Source: Scatophagus argus (taxonomy: Eukaryota; Chordata; Actinopteri; Scatophagidae). Taken from it: 64,000 bases of DNA. The notes under the pieces were generated by a model. It worked only from the letters and a program-made list of their open reading frames with translations, had not been told where the DNA came from and searched no databases. Shown here one piece after another: positions 14,506-28,130 of this stretch; position 1 is the first letter of the stretch; each line of letters opens with the position of its first letter. The DNA lies in assembly GCF_020382885.2 (NCBI RefSeq), contig NC_058512.1, positions 9,450,802 through 9,514,801 of the forward strand, given 5' to 3'. Position numbers and translations under genes: made by a program.

Positions 14506-16023
14506 CAGTGCATCCAGAGAGGATTCACACAGCTTTGCTTTTTCCACATTTTGTTATGTTACAGTCTCATCTGGAAAAAAAATGGATTAATTTTTTCCCT
14601 TAAAATTCTACACAAAATACTCCATAAATAACAAAGTGAAACAAGCTTGCTTGAATTTTTTTTGCAAATTTATTAAAAATAATAAAAAAATATATATATA
14701 CAAAACATGTACACAAGTATTCACACCCAGTGATCAATACTTTGTTGAAGCCCTTTTGGCAGCAATTGCAGCCTAAAGTCTTTTTGAGTAAGATACTATA
14801 AGCTTGGCACACTTATTTTTGGGCAGTTTCTCCCACTCATCAATGCAGAACCTTTTGAGCTCCATCAGGTTGGATGGGGAGCGTCGGTGCACAGCCATTT
14901 TCAGATCTCTTCAGAGATGCTCAATACGGTTCAAGTCTGGGCTGTGGCTGGGCCACACAGTGACATTCACAGAGTTGTCCTGAAGCCACTCCTTTGTGAT
15001 GTTGGCTGTATGCTTAGGGTTGTTGTCCTGTTGGAAGATAAACCTTCTCAGGTCCAGTTCACTCTGGAGCAGGTTGTCAGCAAGCATGTCTCTGTACATT
15101 GCTGCAGTCATCTTTCCCTCAACCATGCCTCACAGTAGGAATGGTATTAGCCAGGTGATGAGCAGTGCCTGGTTTCCTCCACACATGACGCCTTTCATTC
15201 ATGCCAAAGAGTTCAATCTTTATTTCATCAGACCAGAGAATTTTGTTTCTCGTGGTCTGAGAGTCCTTCAGGTGCCTTTTGGCAAACTCAAGGCAGTCTT
15301 TCATATGCATTTTACTGAGGAGTGGCTTCAGTCTGGCTACTCTACCATACAGGTATGACTGGTGGAGTGCTGCAGAAATGGTTGTCCTTCTTGAGGGTTC
15401 TCCCCTCTTCATGGAGCAACACTGGAGCTCTGTCAGAGTGACCACCTCCCTAACTAAGGCCCTTCTACCCCGATCACTCAATTTAGTTGGGCAGCCAGCC
15501 TAGTGCCAAACTTCTTCCACTTATGGATTATGGAGGTCACTGTGCTTTTTGGGACCTTTAATGTGGCAGAAATCTTTCTATACCCTTCCCCAGATCTGTG
15601 CCTCAACATAACCCTCTCAGAGGTCTACAGACAATTCCTTTGACTTCATGGCTTGGTTTGTGCTCTGACACGCGCTGCCAACTGTGAGGGCTTATATAGA
15701 CTGGTGTGTGCCTTTCCAACTCATGCACAATCAACTGAATTCACCACAGGTGGACTCAACTCAAGTGTAGAAACCTCTGAAGGATGATCAACGGAAACAA
15801 GAGCCACCTGAGCTCAATTTTGAATGTCATGGCAAAGTATGTGAATACTTATGTGTTACTTAGGTTACATTTTTTGTTTCTCATTTTTAATAGATTTGCA
15901 AAACATTCAAATTTTGTGTAGAATTTTGATGGAGAAATTTAATTTAATCCAGTTTGGAATGAGACTGTAACATAACAAAATGTGGAAAAGGCGAAGCGGT
16001 GTGAATACTTTCCGGATGCACTG
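14506..16023 (-). mobile_element. Tc1/mariner-family DNA transposon, inactive copy
   Basis: The element is about 1.5 kb and is bounded by imperfect terminal inverted repeats. The left end opens CAGTGCATCC and the right end closes with the complement of CAGTGCATCCGG. Both arms share the inner block TTTTCCACATTTTGTTATG followed by a block ending in GTCTCAT. A TA flanks the right end, while the left flank reads TG, so the usual TA duplication is degraded. The transposase frame lies on the minus strand and is broken, as described separately. Teleost genomes carry very many such copies, and this one is a fossil. Confidence 0.9.
14779..15481 (-). pseudogene. Tc1-like transposase, disrupted
   Basis: The minus-strand translation is a clear IS630/Tc1-type transposase. 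One frame (15119-15481) contains the region around ILWSDE, which holds the first catalytic Asp. A second frame (14911-15126) contains FQQDNNPKHT with the second Asp and SPDLNRIEHL with the third acidic residue. Such enzymes cut and paste the element at TA sites. This copy cannot work: the two halves are in different frames, and the stretch normally lying between TVRHG and VEGKM is missing. The frame then hits TGA immediately after IEHL, where a tryptophan codon is expected. The C-terminal tail remains readable beyond that stop down to about 14779. The N-terminal DNA-binding part upstream of 15481 is too decayed to follow. Confidence 0.88.
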
Positions 16024-16392
16024 TAAATGGCAGGAATGAACGGATAAAAATATCAAACTTTCCTTCTGAACATAAGCGACAAGTCTGGCTAACATTACCT
16101 TTCTATTATAAAGCTTACTTTGCAGCTGGTATTGTCACTTCAGTGACAGATTTACCCAAACTGTACTTTTGCAGCGCTTTTTCAATGCAAATCAGTTAAT
16201 GCGGACATCAGTATAAAGTCTCTTTGGACTGTGTTTGTTGCTGCAAGGTCTAAGGTTGGAACATCAATCATATACCAGGAGTAAGTGGGATTGTACAATC
16301 ATTACAGATGCACTGAGTAAGATTTCACTATCAGAAGACGTTGGTAGAGCCGGGTCTGATTCAGCAGGGAACTGTGTGAAGAAAGAGATAAT

Positions 16393-16548
16393 GGCGTCAT
16401 GGTGGCTCACTGGGCTGAAATGCAAACCACGGAACCATGACATGGTTTAAATCTGGCCCAGGTTTGTTTCAGTTTTCATCCTCTTCTCTCACAGTGTTTC
16501 CTGTCTGTCGCCACTTGCCAAAAGTGAAATAATAAAGAAATAAAATTT
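16393..16548 (+). repeat. tRNA-derived SINE remnant
   Basis: The order of parts is that of a tRNA-derived SINE: a degraded head (ggtggctcactgggctg), a B-box-like GGTTTAAATCTGGCC, then a body containing 'tcctcttctctcacagtgt' and 'cctgtctgtcgcc', and an A-rich tail with AATAAAG. I infer this from resemblance to common percomorph SINEs. It is too diverged to be active. Confidence 0.6.
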
Positions 16549-19420
16549 AGGACATATTCAAAAAAAGTAAAAAGTGATTGAGTTTTAATTCAGTTAACAA
16601 TGTACTTACATTAAGGTGTGTTATGTTCATTCACTCTTTTTGTAAAATAGCTAAATATACCATTCAGCCCTTTTTCCAAGCTGTACCAATAATGTTTTTT
16701 TGTTTTCTAATCATGCCAGATCTCATTGCACCATCATTGAATTAAGTGCCAATTTCAGGCCAGAGAATGCTATGTGGGTGAAAAACCTCTCCTAATCCAA
16801 GCATGCAATTCTATGAATAACAATGGTGAAACTCCAGTCTGGATAAGCCATTACATCTGTCTCTCTGTCTCCAATTTACTCAGTTTTTTCCCTTTTTGGT
16901 GTTCGTGCCTTTTCTCCAACATCCTCCCATCTGCTCTCATACATTTTCCTGGCTTATCTCCATATTTATCAAATTTTAACTTATAAATGTAAATCCCTTA
17001 ACTGTTCACTCAGTCACATAGCCTGTTCGCCTCTCAGGAATGCAAACAATGTGTAGTTTTTATTTTATGCAACCTGCAGGTGATTATATTCTCCTCATAC
17101 CGCCCTGCCAATTAAGATGAGGCGTTGTTCAATCGAAGTAGAAAGATTTATGTGCAGACAGCTGCTGTCTGATTTAGATATATCAGGGCTATTAAAACAC
17201 CTCTCATGAATAGCCTGGTCTTTCAGCACAATTGCCATATTAATCTTCTCTATGCACATGAGCTCAGACGTCACATAGTAAGATCAGTTTCCAGGAGTGG
17301 CTGCTGCTCTTGTAATCTTGTAGATTGGAGTGTTGCAATCATGTAGATTGCACCTGTATGGCAGGATTCATTTCGCACTGCGTTTTTGAAATCAGGACAC
17401 CCAGCTGCTGCTAGCTGAGGTCACTTTTTTCATTTCTAAAAGTGATATGAAACAAAGGCATTGAAGGTACGAGAGACTACGTCCCTTCATCTTTTTGGAA
17501 GCAATAGAAAACCACAGTCAGTGTGGTGCAGCTCATTTTGAGCCTTCAGATAATGATCTTCCCCTCAGAGTCAAGGGTTTTAGATAAAGCAATCTGAAAT
17601 GAAATGATGAAATGCTGTCATCCACATATGAAATTATCAGAAAACACAAGCAGAAATTCTCTACAAACTGTTTTAATTGATTTTCGTTGCAGATGGCATC
17701 TCTGTCTTTTTCAGATTTTAGTTTGTTGAATAAAAAGTTCCAAATAACCTTTCTTATGTATTCATCAACTTTTGCTCATCAATTCGATGCATTTTTAAAT
17801 TTAAAGTTGTGGAAAAATCTGATCTGTGAACAACTATGAGTCATTATCACTGTGCAAAACCAGCCAGTGTTTCTGCAGCCCTCCTCCATCCACTAATTTA
17901 AACAGGATTCTGTCAGTCAAGATTTCTGTTTTCTGCTACATCAGTGTGGTTTCCCTCCACACAAGCGAGAGGGTCACTGCTTCTCCTCTCTGTCCATCTG
18001 TCATTTTTTACAAGTTGATTTGTTGCCACCACAGCTTATTTACACACTTGATTATTATGGACTGCTCCACTCTCCCACTCTGGCTGGTTTGGATTTATCA
18101 CGTGGATAAGGTGGCACAAACGTGGGAACCATCTTTGCAAACAATGAGATATTCAGAAAATTTCAAGCATTTGGCAGCTTTATGATGTAGTGGTTTTCAT
18201 ATAAAGCACTGAATGCAAATGGTTGTTTCTGTTAGTCTTCATGTTTCTGTGGTTGTCTCTGGTCAGTCTCTGCCTTGCTGCAGAGCTGAATGAGTTCTCA
18301 CGTTTGCAAATGGATTTCAGCAGTGACTTTTCACATAAATCACTCTTTTCAGTGATTATTTTGTGAATCCACAAAGAAGGTGTCGTGCCAGAATCAGATT
18401 TTGATTGACTACGCTGTGCTGCACGGGATCCTGTCAAGCTCCTATTGCTTTCAGAAAAATGGAAAGCTGTGATGGGGCTCAAGATGTAAAGGCAAGACCA
18501 GCCTCAGCAGAACCAACTCATGTGTCTTTGACTTGATGTGTTGCTGTGTTTCTATCACAGAACTCAGTATTAGTATTACAAATATGTGAAAAATGAGCAA
18601 TACTAGAATTACACATTGATACAGCAAAAATATGTGCGCAGACAGTCTCATAACCATAAAAATATAATAAAAATAAAATGCTTTCTCTATTCACAACATA
18701 CTGGCCAGTGGACAAAATAATTTGACATAATTAGATTAAAATAACTAACAACTTAACATACAGGCCTTTTGCGATTTTACTAAATGCACACCAACACATG
18801 TTGATATTTTCTATTTCCGGTCTTAATCTTTGCCTTTTCACAAATCCAGGAAAACAGAATTTGACCTTGTTTGCACCATCAGCTGTGGATCATTTAGTTA
18901 ATTAACCAACAGGAAGAAGGTTAACAGGGAGAAATTGTGTGCATTATTTGAAGGGAGCGTCCATCGTTCCTCACTGTGGTTTCTACCTAAATCTCAATTT
19001 GTGAATGTACAATTTTTGCTGATGTAGACTGGAAAGATGTTTCATTATTAACCATATTCTACATTTAAATGCAATAGACAATGAAATGGCTGATTCTTGA
19101 TGGTGTTTCTGGTTATCATATTCTTCTGTTTTCATGATACTTGAGAGAGACTCCATTGTAAAACTAGTTAGTTTGGCCCACAAAGCATTTCTAATTCTGA
19201 TGACAAAGATGTTTGTTAGTTTTTTTTTCTCCCTCAATCGTGCTTGTGCCATTCTATCTTTATCTGAAAGAATTCCTCACCTTGAGAAAAATGACAAATT
19301 ATTCATGACTCGCATTAATTATGCCACAAAGAGACATATCTTATTCAGCAGGGGGTGTTAATCCAGATTGAAACCTGACATATAAAACAACCTGCTGTGA
19401 CTCACCACACATACGCGTGC

Positions 19421-19442
19421 ACACACACACACACACACACAC
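19421..19442. repeat. (AC)n microsatellite
   Basis: An uninterrupted AC dinucleotide run of roughly eleven units in non-genic DNA. Confidence 0.9.
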
Positions 19443-22400
19443 TCATAGAGGTTTCTCTCCAGCTGCACACTTAAAGGACCGCTGTCTCTGCTTTTTCTCG
19501 GAAAACTAAAAACAGAAACATGGTGACACAGTTTGGAGAACATGCCTGTCACAACGGAGGAGATCCTTCACTGTCACCCGTTTGACTGCGCAGTAAACAC
19601 AGCAGGACAACATGTCTGTTCTGTAACCCACCAGCCGTGATTCGCCTTTATTTACTCCCCTTTGAGACGGAGCAGCTTATGGGCTGCACCATGTAGCCAC
19701 CTACCAGCTGAATATCATATCAGTTGTGCTTAAACAACAAGCTTTATGCATGAGTGGCCTGTAATAACAGATGACCTTATAAAGAATTTGAAGTTAATAA
19801 ATAGAACTTCATAACTCTTTTCTTTTGTTTTACTCAGTTATTGCTATGATCCAACTATACAGAGATGTCTTCACTATAGAGACACTTCTATAGAGAGGAC
19901 AATATAGTGTGTCAGTTGGCAAGAGCACAACAATGTCTGACACTACTCAGGTCATCCCTCTCACTTGGCAGCCATTCATGTAATGAATAATGCAGATAAA
20001 TCTTGGTTTGTGACCCTCCATTGTACACTATTTTATGTGGGACAAAATGATTATATATAATGTGTATTAATTCTCATTAAACATTCTAACTAGTGGACTG
20101 CTCTAAAATAATGAATATTTTAGAGCCTGTGTGCGCATGAACAGACATTGATTGACTCTGTTTCTTTTACCTCATGTTTGGAACAACTGCCTCTTTTATC
20201 AGTTTTATGAAATGTTGCATTGAGAATGCAGTGTAATATGACAGAATATTGTGACACAGCATTATATTATTCAGTTTTAGTGGAATGACATGTAATTTGA
20301 TTCCAGACAACAGTACAATTCTGTATGGTGTGGTGCAGTATAACATAGTGCCACTGTTGACTTATTAAAATTTTTAAATAAAAGCAAAAAGTTTTGAGTC
20401 ATCTGTTGACAACCATACAGACCGGTGAATGAAAACACTGCGCTAAATGTGCTAAAGGAACTGCTCTTGTATCATTCTCATGAGAATATTGTAACCCTCG
20501 TGTAAATCTAATTACAGGGTTGCCCAACTTGAACCTTGAGGAGGTCTAATCAACCAGAATTACGTGTGGGTGTGCAAGATGTTAAGTTAAATCGTGGTGT
20601 GATTTCTAAATAGATGATTCATTCAGAATAAAAGCACACTAGTGAGGCAAAACGTGTTAAAAGTTAAGTTTTCTGATATAATTGTATTTTAAATGTTATT
20701 TGTGTGCTCAGAGTGGTTTTTAACCACTTATTAAAAAATGCAGTACAGATATCTTTGGTAAAACCAAACTTTCAGATCTTTTTGGTGAGTGAGACGGTCC
20801 TTGAAAGCTGCCCTCTGGTCCCACTGACTGTTCCTGCTGCTCCTGCTTGGCCAGGTGTAATGTGGCACTGTATGAAAGGGGGGCTGCGATTTGGAGATCA
20901 CTGCAAATGTCTCCTTAAAGCTTCTTCTTGGAACCAATTTTGTAAAGCTTCAAAGTACCAGAGAGCTTTTGTGTTTTGGAATTTTAGATGTCATGTGTCA
21001 AGCGTTGCTGTCTGACATACTGTGATTGATTACCTTACTGCTGCCCTATAATGGATCTACTGCCAGCGTCACAGACTGTGACTGAATGATAATGACCCTG
21101 ATAAACAATTAAAATCTGTATTTGCCGCAAGAACACAACAGACGTCACACAGCAATGACAGCAAAGGTTAGCCCGGGTCTATCAACAACAGGTGACACTC
21201 TCACAAAGGGACTTAATACATTTGAGCCTCCTCTTTATGTTTTCATGTCCAGCAGCTTTGCAAACCACAGATGAACCCAGTAGATGGCTGTAGATACAGA
21301 TTTAGGTTTACCATGTGTAACCTTGATTTAGCTCAGACATCCCGTGCTAAGGGGCTCTACAGGCTTAGCCCAACAATGGCACACACTCCTGCCAAGAAGA
21401 CTCATGGGAACTGATCATCTCTGTTCCTGCACACACTTCCTGTCAAGCCTGATTGACTTTCACTCGGCAGGAGAATCACTCAGAAGCACCACTAAATCCC
21501 CCAGCCATATTAGTCTGTAGTTCAAAAGGGTGATGGGTGAAAAACCAGACACAAGCTGGGCATATAATAAACATTCAACAGCTCCTCACCTCACACTGAT
21601 CTCACCTAATGTCTGAGAACTAGGCTACAGCCATCACAAATCCTCTGACCTTGACTGCCATGCAGCAGGTAAACATTAAAGCTCATCGCTGCCGTGCCAC
21701 AGCACAGCATGACACAGGCCGATATCTCAACACAACAGGTCTTTTCTGAGCACTAAGCAGAGACCTGTGGAGAGACTGAGCTTCGGATAACATAATACGT
21801 CTGCTTGGGAGCCCGTCCTTCCCGCTCGAGTGCTGCAAGTCACAGCTTTCACACAGTGCAGGAAAGTGAATAGAAGAGAAAAGGAGGACACACAGGTCAC
21901 AAACAATATCGTCCTGATGTGGAGGGACCACAGCGCTGAGCAGGAGGAGGAACGGGGGATTCTCCTCAACTTTTAAATGAGAGTCAGCATCTTTCAGGTG
22001 AACCAATTCCCTGACTGAAAAAGCGCTTGCATTAACTGGGCACAGATCCAAAAAGGCTCTATCGCTTTTTAAGGAAATAGCTGAAATAAAGACCTATTTT
22101 TGTCTCTTTTGTTAAAACCACAAACACTGCCCTTTCACAAAGCCTCTCAACACCTACATGTGTATCTTTTATAGACTATCAACCCATTAACAAGTCAGTT
22201 TATTACCCATGAAAAATAATTATTTCTTCCGATTATTTTTTGTTTGATTTAAATATTAATGAGTGCCCCTTCAAACTGCTTTTCTCTCTGTGAAATATTT
22301 CCTTTCCCACATGCTACAGCAACAACACCAAAAAAGGGAGCAACAGGAAGATGAGGATGAAACCGGTTGAAACTCCCTTGATGGCCAAAATCCTTTTGAA

Positions 22401-23644
22401 GCTCCTCCTGGCTGTCCTCAGGGAGCTGCACAAACAGGAACTGTTCAGGATGAAGACAGACAATGATACTTCAGGTTACATCCGTTTTAACCAACACTTA
22501 AAAAATTACAGGCACGATTCATCATCAACACCTTTTTAAACAATAGCATTTTATAATTAAAAGAAAAACCTAAAGGCATCGTTTAAAATAATAGTAATAA
22601 TTATCAAAAACCTGCAGGCCTCTAAAGAAACACAGGCAAACACTGTATTTTACAGAGAGGTGCAGCTGAGGAACCCTTTTCCGTTCGTTGACCTTGGCTC
22701 ATGACAATGCATTTTTATGTAAGCTTACACGGGTGCACTGTTTACTTTTTGCGGTCAAATACAAAGAATTGTGTACTCAGACCAGGAGGAAAAGGTGTTT
22801 TTTTTTAAGCAAAGGAGTGCAAAATGGGATATTACACAGCTTTCTCTGAATGGGATGTTATGCTTTATAATATGCCTTTTTAATACATCTAATAATAATG
22901 ACTTTAAAACCACATATCTGAACACTGCAAGAAATTTATTTGTGTTTTGAAGATGTTCAGCAGACTTCCTAGTGATCTGCTTCATAGTAGGACAGTGTAG
23001 CCAAAAAACCAAAATGTGGCCTAAGACAAGAGAAAGGTCAGGAAGTCACCAGCATCATTAGCTTCCATCTGCAGGGGCCCATTAGCATGTATTATGGAAA
23101 ACAGGAGTTTGATTTAGGTTACATCACGTTAACAACAATGATTTGTCATGGTTTCCTCCTTGGCATAACAGCAAAGAGCAGTTTTAGGTCTTGGTCTTCA
23201 CTCTTTTTGTTTTCACTACACAGGAGGTGGTGCCCTGGGAAACATCTGAATAATACAGGAAGGTGTTGACACAGATATATTCGCTAACTTAGCCATGATC
23301 CACAGCTGTTTTCATGCTAAAGTCTTCTCAAGATGAGACTCAAGTCACATCTCAAATCCTTTGGGATAAAAAAATAAAAAATACAAATAAACATGAGTGA
23401 CAGAGACAAAGAGTTAGTGATTTATCATTCCTAAATCCTCTCTACCTGCTGTAACTGAACAACAAAAACTGCTGTGCAGAAGAAGAAGAAGAAGCTGGTT
23501 TGGACATTTTTTTTTTTTTAGTTTCGGAAGAAGAAAACACAACAACAGTTTGTAACGCATGCTTCTCAAATATTCAGAGAGGAAAAGGGAAAAGGTTGAG
23601 TTTCAATGCAACAAATCGTATAAGAGCTATGAAATATTAAATTA

Positions 23645-24050
23645 TTCATCTTTGCTCATGTCACACCGCGGTGTGGTATTGTCTTGTTTTGGGTTTTTTG
23701 TCTCGTCATTTCCTGTTTTATTTTGAAGAGTAACTCTCCTCTCGTTTCAGGTAACTTGCCCTTCCTCATGTCTCCAGTCTGATTGTCTCCCTGATTACCC
23801 AATCGTATCCACCTGTTTCCCATCACCCTCATGTGTTTGAAATAGTCTGCATTTCCCTTATCTTGTGCCAGTGTGTTTCGTCCTTGTGTGATCACGCTAG
23901 CTCTCCTTGCCACAGCCATAGTGTTCTCCTCTAGGGAAGAACACACGTCAGGATATTTTCATAGCCTCATTGTTTTATCACTCTGTCAAGAGATTTTGTC
24001 TCAGATGTCTTAAATAAAGGTTGATCTTGTGAACTGCATTTTCTTATTTA
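23645..24050. repeat. dispersed repeat fragment
   Basis: The words 'gtcatttcctgttttattttg', 'cacctgtttcccatcaccctcatgtg' and the terminal 'aataaaggttgatcttgtgaactgcatttt' occur in the order I associate with a very common teleost interspersed repeat whose end resembles '...aataaag...ctgcattt'. I cannot tell whether it derives from a DNA transposon or from a long terminal repeat. An open minus-strand frame of 96 codons inside it is a by-product. Confidence 0.45.
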
Positions 24051-24069
24051 ACTTCTGTTTAAAATACAA

Positions 24070-24170
24070 AATGTGAAATTATTGGCTGTCTTGTAGGTAT
24101 CAGCCATGATAAGTGGACTTCAGTTATTGTACTGGCTGAAAAAAAAATCCATATTGTGCATCCCTAGTTG
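24070..24170. repeat. fragment of a hAT-like dispersed repeat
   Basis: The segment ends with 'atattgtgcatccctag', the typical terminal string of a family of short non-autonomous hAT-like elements in fish, preceded by 'attggctg...ggtatcagcc'. Only one end is recognisable. Confidence 0.4.
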
Positions 24171-24239
24171 GTAATGTCAGTCTGTCAGTCAGTCCTCCTC
24201 TTCTAAAATACATGTTCTGAAATAAACTACATGTTCCCC

Positions 24240-24310
24240 TTAAATTCATAGTTCACCCCCTGAGGGTGAATCCTACTGAGTCTAGCAACCCTTCGACACC
24301 AAATCTTTGT
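24240..24310 (+). repeat. short copy of a dispersed repeat also found at 42865-43050 and 52790-52985
   Basis: The string 'ccctgagggtgaatcctactga' matches the part of a percomorph repeat that reads roughly 'cagaggatgaatcctactgactttggtgat'. The two longer copies in this window share that core. Borders are approximate. Confidence 0.45.
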
Positions 24311-27300
24311 CCTGGGGTTCACATCAGATCAGAAGAGGACCTAAGTACAAAATAAGAATAAATAAAAAAGATCAGGTTTTGTATCATTTAAAATCAGTAA
24401 TCAAATCAGGACACAAGTGACAGAACCTGTCCCAGACGAGTTCTTAATCACAGGCTCCTGTGCTCCATGCAATCATCTCATATTCGTCTGCAGTATACAG
24501 TCTATCACCTCTGTGACACCCCACATCTACTCAATATTCTCCCTCTTCAGATTTGAACAGCTGTCTTGCTTTTGATATATTAGGATATATGCATATCACG
24601 TACTGTCTATAGTGAGTGAAATATTGAAATCCAAGATGCCATCTTTTACAGTGTTTCAGCTGGACAATTCTACATGTTTTATCATTTTATACATATTTCC
24701 CTCTAATTTTGCATCACTGGGATTTTTGGGATTATGGCTTGTTTTTACATTTAGGCTCGACAGACTGGCATAAAGTTCAGTGATTTGAAAGTTGAACAAT
24801 GGACCCACTGAAGGGCCTATGAGATTGAATATGTAAAAGCATCTCTTTGTCCTAAATTAACATCTAAACAATTCAGTTAATGTGTTGGCATTCAGAGCCT
24901 GGAGTTCATAAACAGTTACATGGTCAGAGCAATGGGCCTGAATCTTTCAAATCTGCAACTCGTTGGAGCAATATGGTATGGTTTTCTATCAGTATTTCCA
25001 AATATGACCTTTGCGCCATGAAATCACTGGGAATACTTCATTCTGTGCCCCTTACACAACATTATATGGCATAACACATCCATTTCCTGCACTTGATGTT
25101 TAGATATGCATATTGGCAAATAAGGCAGCTCTGTGTAATATGTGCGCCATGAGGTGTCTGTTCAACAACAGGACCAGCGTGCACTTTACCATTAAACATT
25201 TTAGAAAAGAGATAGCAGCCAATAAGGTGATCCATCTTCAGGGCAAGCTGTAAGCTCGATGCCACAGGCGATCAGCACACTTCTTTTCTGAAGAGTTACC
25301 CAGGAGAAGCAGGCCAAAGGCAAATTTTAGACAGTTAGAAGCAAAAGAAAAAAAAAACAACTCAGTTTCTTCTCTGGCTTACTGCACTTCAAGGGAACAC
25401 TATAACAAGGAGATAAGCAGCTGAGGCACAGCAGGTCCGTTAAGCTTTGGATTTCTCCACACACTGAAGAGAGCAACACTCTGCATTTAAACATTTTGCA
25501 GGGCTTTGCCTTTTTTTCCTCTGAGCCTTTCCAAAACCAAAAACACAAGAACAAAAGTGTAGGCTTAGAAACTGATTGAACTGTGTGTTTTTCTGCTGTA
25601 AGGTGCAAACTTTAACTGGGCAAGCTACAGTTTACTCTAGTATCTATTTAGATTCTAATTCAGTCACAAAGAAAACCTTGTTCCTGACTGACACATCCAC
25701 AATGAAGTATTGCCTCTCAATCCTGGAAGCTATCAGAGAGGCAAACATTAGAGGCTCCCAGCAACAGTTCATTTCAGCTGATGGTATCTTTTTAGAAATG
25801 AGTTGCCTCCTCTTTGTATATTGTGAAGACAATTTGAAATTGAGAAGACATTTTCTTTAAAAGTCACCTTGGGAATTGTTTTTATCAAGTGGTAAATCTG
25901 TCACCTTCATGACTGTAAATGTGCAATGTACAAGAACAGAAAGTTTGGTGGCATTTATGCTATTTGCAGATGATGTTCTCCTTTTGGCCTCACTCCAACA
26001 GTGTTCAGTGGAGTGGTTTGAAGCTGAATGTGAGCCTAACCTAACCCGAGCCTATGTAAAAGGCAGCAGCTGCCACAAGTCCAGCACATCAGGTGATGTA
26101 TTGTGGAGTGATGGTACAAAGGCTCGTCAGTTAGGGACTGGCACACTTTGTATGAGCATGATATGTTGTGTTGAAGTGAGGGCTGCGTTATAAACTAAAA
26201 CTCTCAATTTATCAGTCAGTGCTCATTTAAAATCCTCACCTGCTGTCGCACGCTTTGTGTGGTGACAAGAAAGAATGAGATTGCAAATACAAAGGGCTAT
26301 GATGAGGTTTCTGTCGGTGGATGGCCAGTCGCCGTCTGTGTTAAAGAAAACCACACTGACAAACTGATAAACTGACAAACCTCAGCATTGAACCCTCGCT
26401 TCCTTGCATTGTGAGGCACCATCTGATAACATGAAAATATCAGGCTCTGTTTGGAGGTGTGATCAACAGAGAATGACAGACGCTGGACAGACTGAAGGGA
26501 TTACATCACCCCAGAGAAGTTGGAGGAAGTCGTCTTCGAAATGACCATTTGCGTTATCGCTCACCAGTTTGCCATAGTCAGAGACCGGATATTTTTGGAT
26601 AGATATTTTTTTTTTGGTTCTAAGCCTACCTGGTTATGATCTGATGACATTTCTAAACCTTCACTGACAAACTTGTAAAACTTACCATCTCATACTGTAA
26701 CTTAGTTTTGTCTTTGCCTGTCTCTGAACTACTTGCTCTCTGAGATTGATTTTTTTCTGTCTAGAGATCAGAACATGTCCTGTCGTGGCCTCTGCAATAC
26801 CTTCTCCTTTTCACTATATTGAAAAACCAAGGGCAAAAAGTAAAAGAAGGCTCATACTTCTGTCCCTTTTTTCCACTATAAATTCAAAAGCAAACAGAAA
26901 AGAAAGCTATGGAATGTCTTACCTGATTTATTGCACTTGGGTGAGTAATAAGATTATGACGACAGCTCAAGCATTGTAACTCCAGCTCACAGTTGGACCC
27001 AGATTCTTAAGTTGTGAAATCCATGACTCAGATAAAATATTTCTCTTTTTCTTTTAACCCACATAGACAGAAAGTATTTTTCAGCTGGTATCCTTCTCAT
27101 GAGATATAGTAATTATTTCTCACTCAGTTCTCAGCACCCCACCCAGCCTTTCTGGATGTTTTGATTTTAGAACTGGGTCACCTCTAAAGTGATGAAAGTA
27201 ATTAAAAGTACCCAAACAAAAACTGACTACTGAAGCTTGTTTCAGATGCATTCATATTAATGCGTAGCGTGGCTTATAAATGTGAGGTGACCATTCATAA

Positions 27301-28096
27301 ATTTGTCATGCACTCATTTGGATTAATTCTCTTAATTAGCTCTCTGCAGTTTTAATGTGAGACCAAAACAAAAATACAAAACCTTCTGTTGCAACACAGA
27401 TTGATTATCACACTTTACATTAAACATGTTTTTTATAATGTAGCTGTATGTAGTGTTTTTTTTCTAGAATGTTTATATTTTCTTCATGAATCAGAATCGG
27501 AAATATTTTCTTGCTCTATGGAGGAGATTGTGTATGAATGAACAGTGTCCCTCTATTTAGCATACATAAGGAGTATTTAAACATTTAAAAGGTTAAAGCT
27601 GAAGCTTCTTTCTCTAATGAGCTTTCTACTGCAAAAACAAGAGGTTTCATTAATCTTAAAGCATGCGAGCTGCCACATCAAACAGTCTTACTGTGTTATC
27701 GTGATGCATTAAGGCATCACTCTCACGAAGATCTAAAAAAATAAAAACATTGCACTGCAATTACTCAGTCGAAAATGATTTTCTTTCCCTTGAATGAGGA
27801 AATGAGTCAAAAGCAATGGTGCAAACCTCATGAGTAAGCAAATTACCAATGCAAATTTAAAAAAAAAAAAACAGGGTTTTGGTGTGAACATAAATGCTTG
27901 TCCACTTGAATTTCTGCCATCAGCAGCTCAGTAAAATATTTTCATTAAACTGCTGATTATTCTTTATACATTTTTCCAAGCAGAGCAAACAACACATTCC
28001 ATCAAAAATATTCAGCCTCACCTGGTTTATTTTGAATGTGTTTGTTGAGCACAGGCAGCCTGCCAATTGCTTATGAATCTCACAGTCCACATGCCC

Positions 28097-28098
<2 letters not shown>

Positions 28099-28129
<31 letters not shown>
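28099..28129. repeat. (GT)n microsatellite
   Basis: A perfect GT run of about fifteen units at the edge of a GC-richer island spanning about 28100-28400. Confidence 0.95.

Positions 28130-28130
<1 letters not shown>

Noticed and set aside
15119-15481. A free-standing 120-codon gene
   Set aside because: It is the N-terminal part of the dead Tc1 transposase, lying between the element's inverted repeats.
20704-21015. Plus-strand frame of 103 codons
   Set aside because: No splice-site support, no recognised motif and an antisense frame of similar quality.
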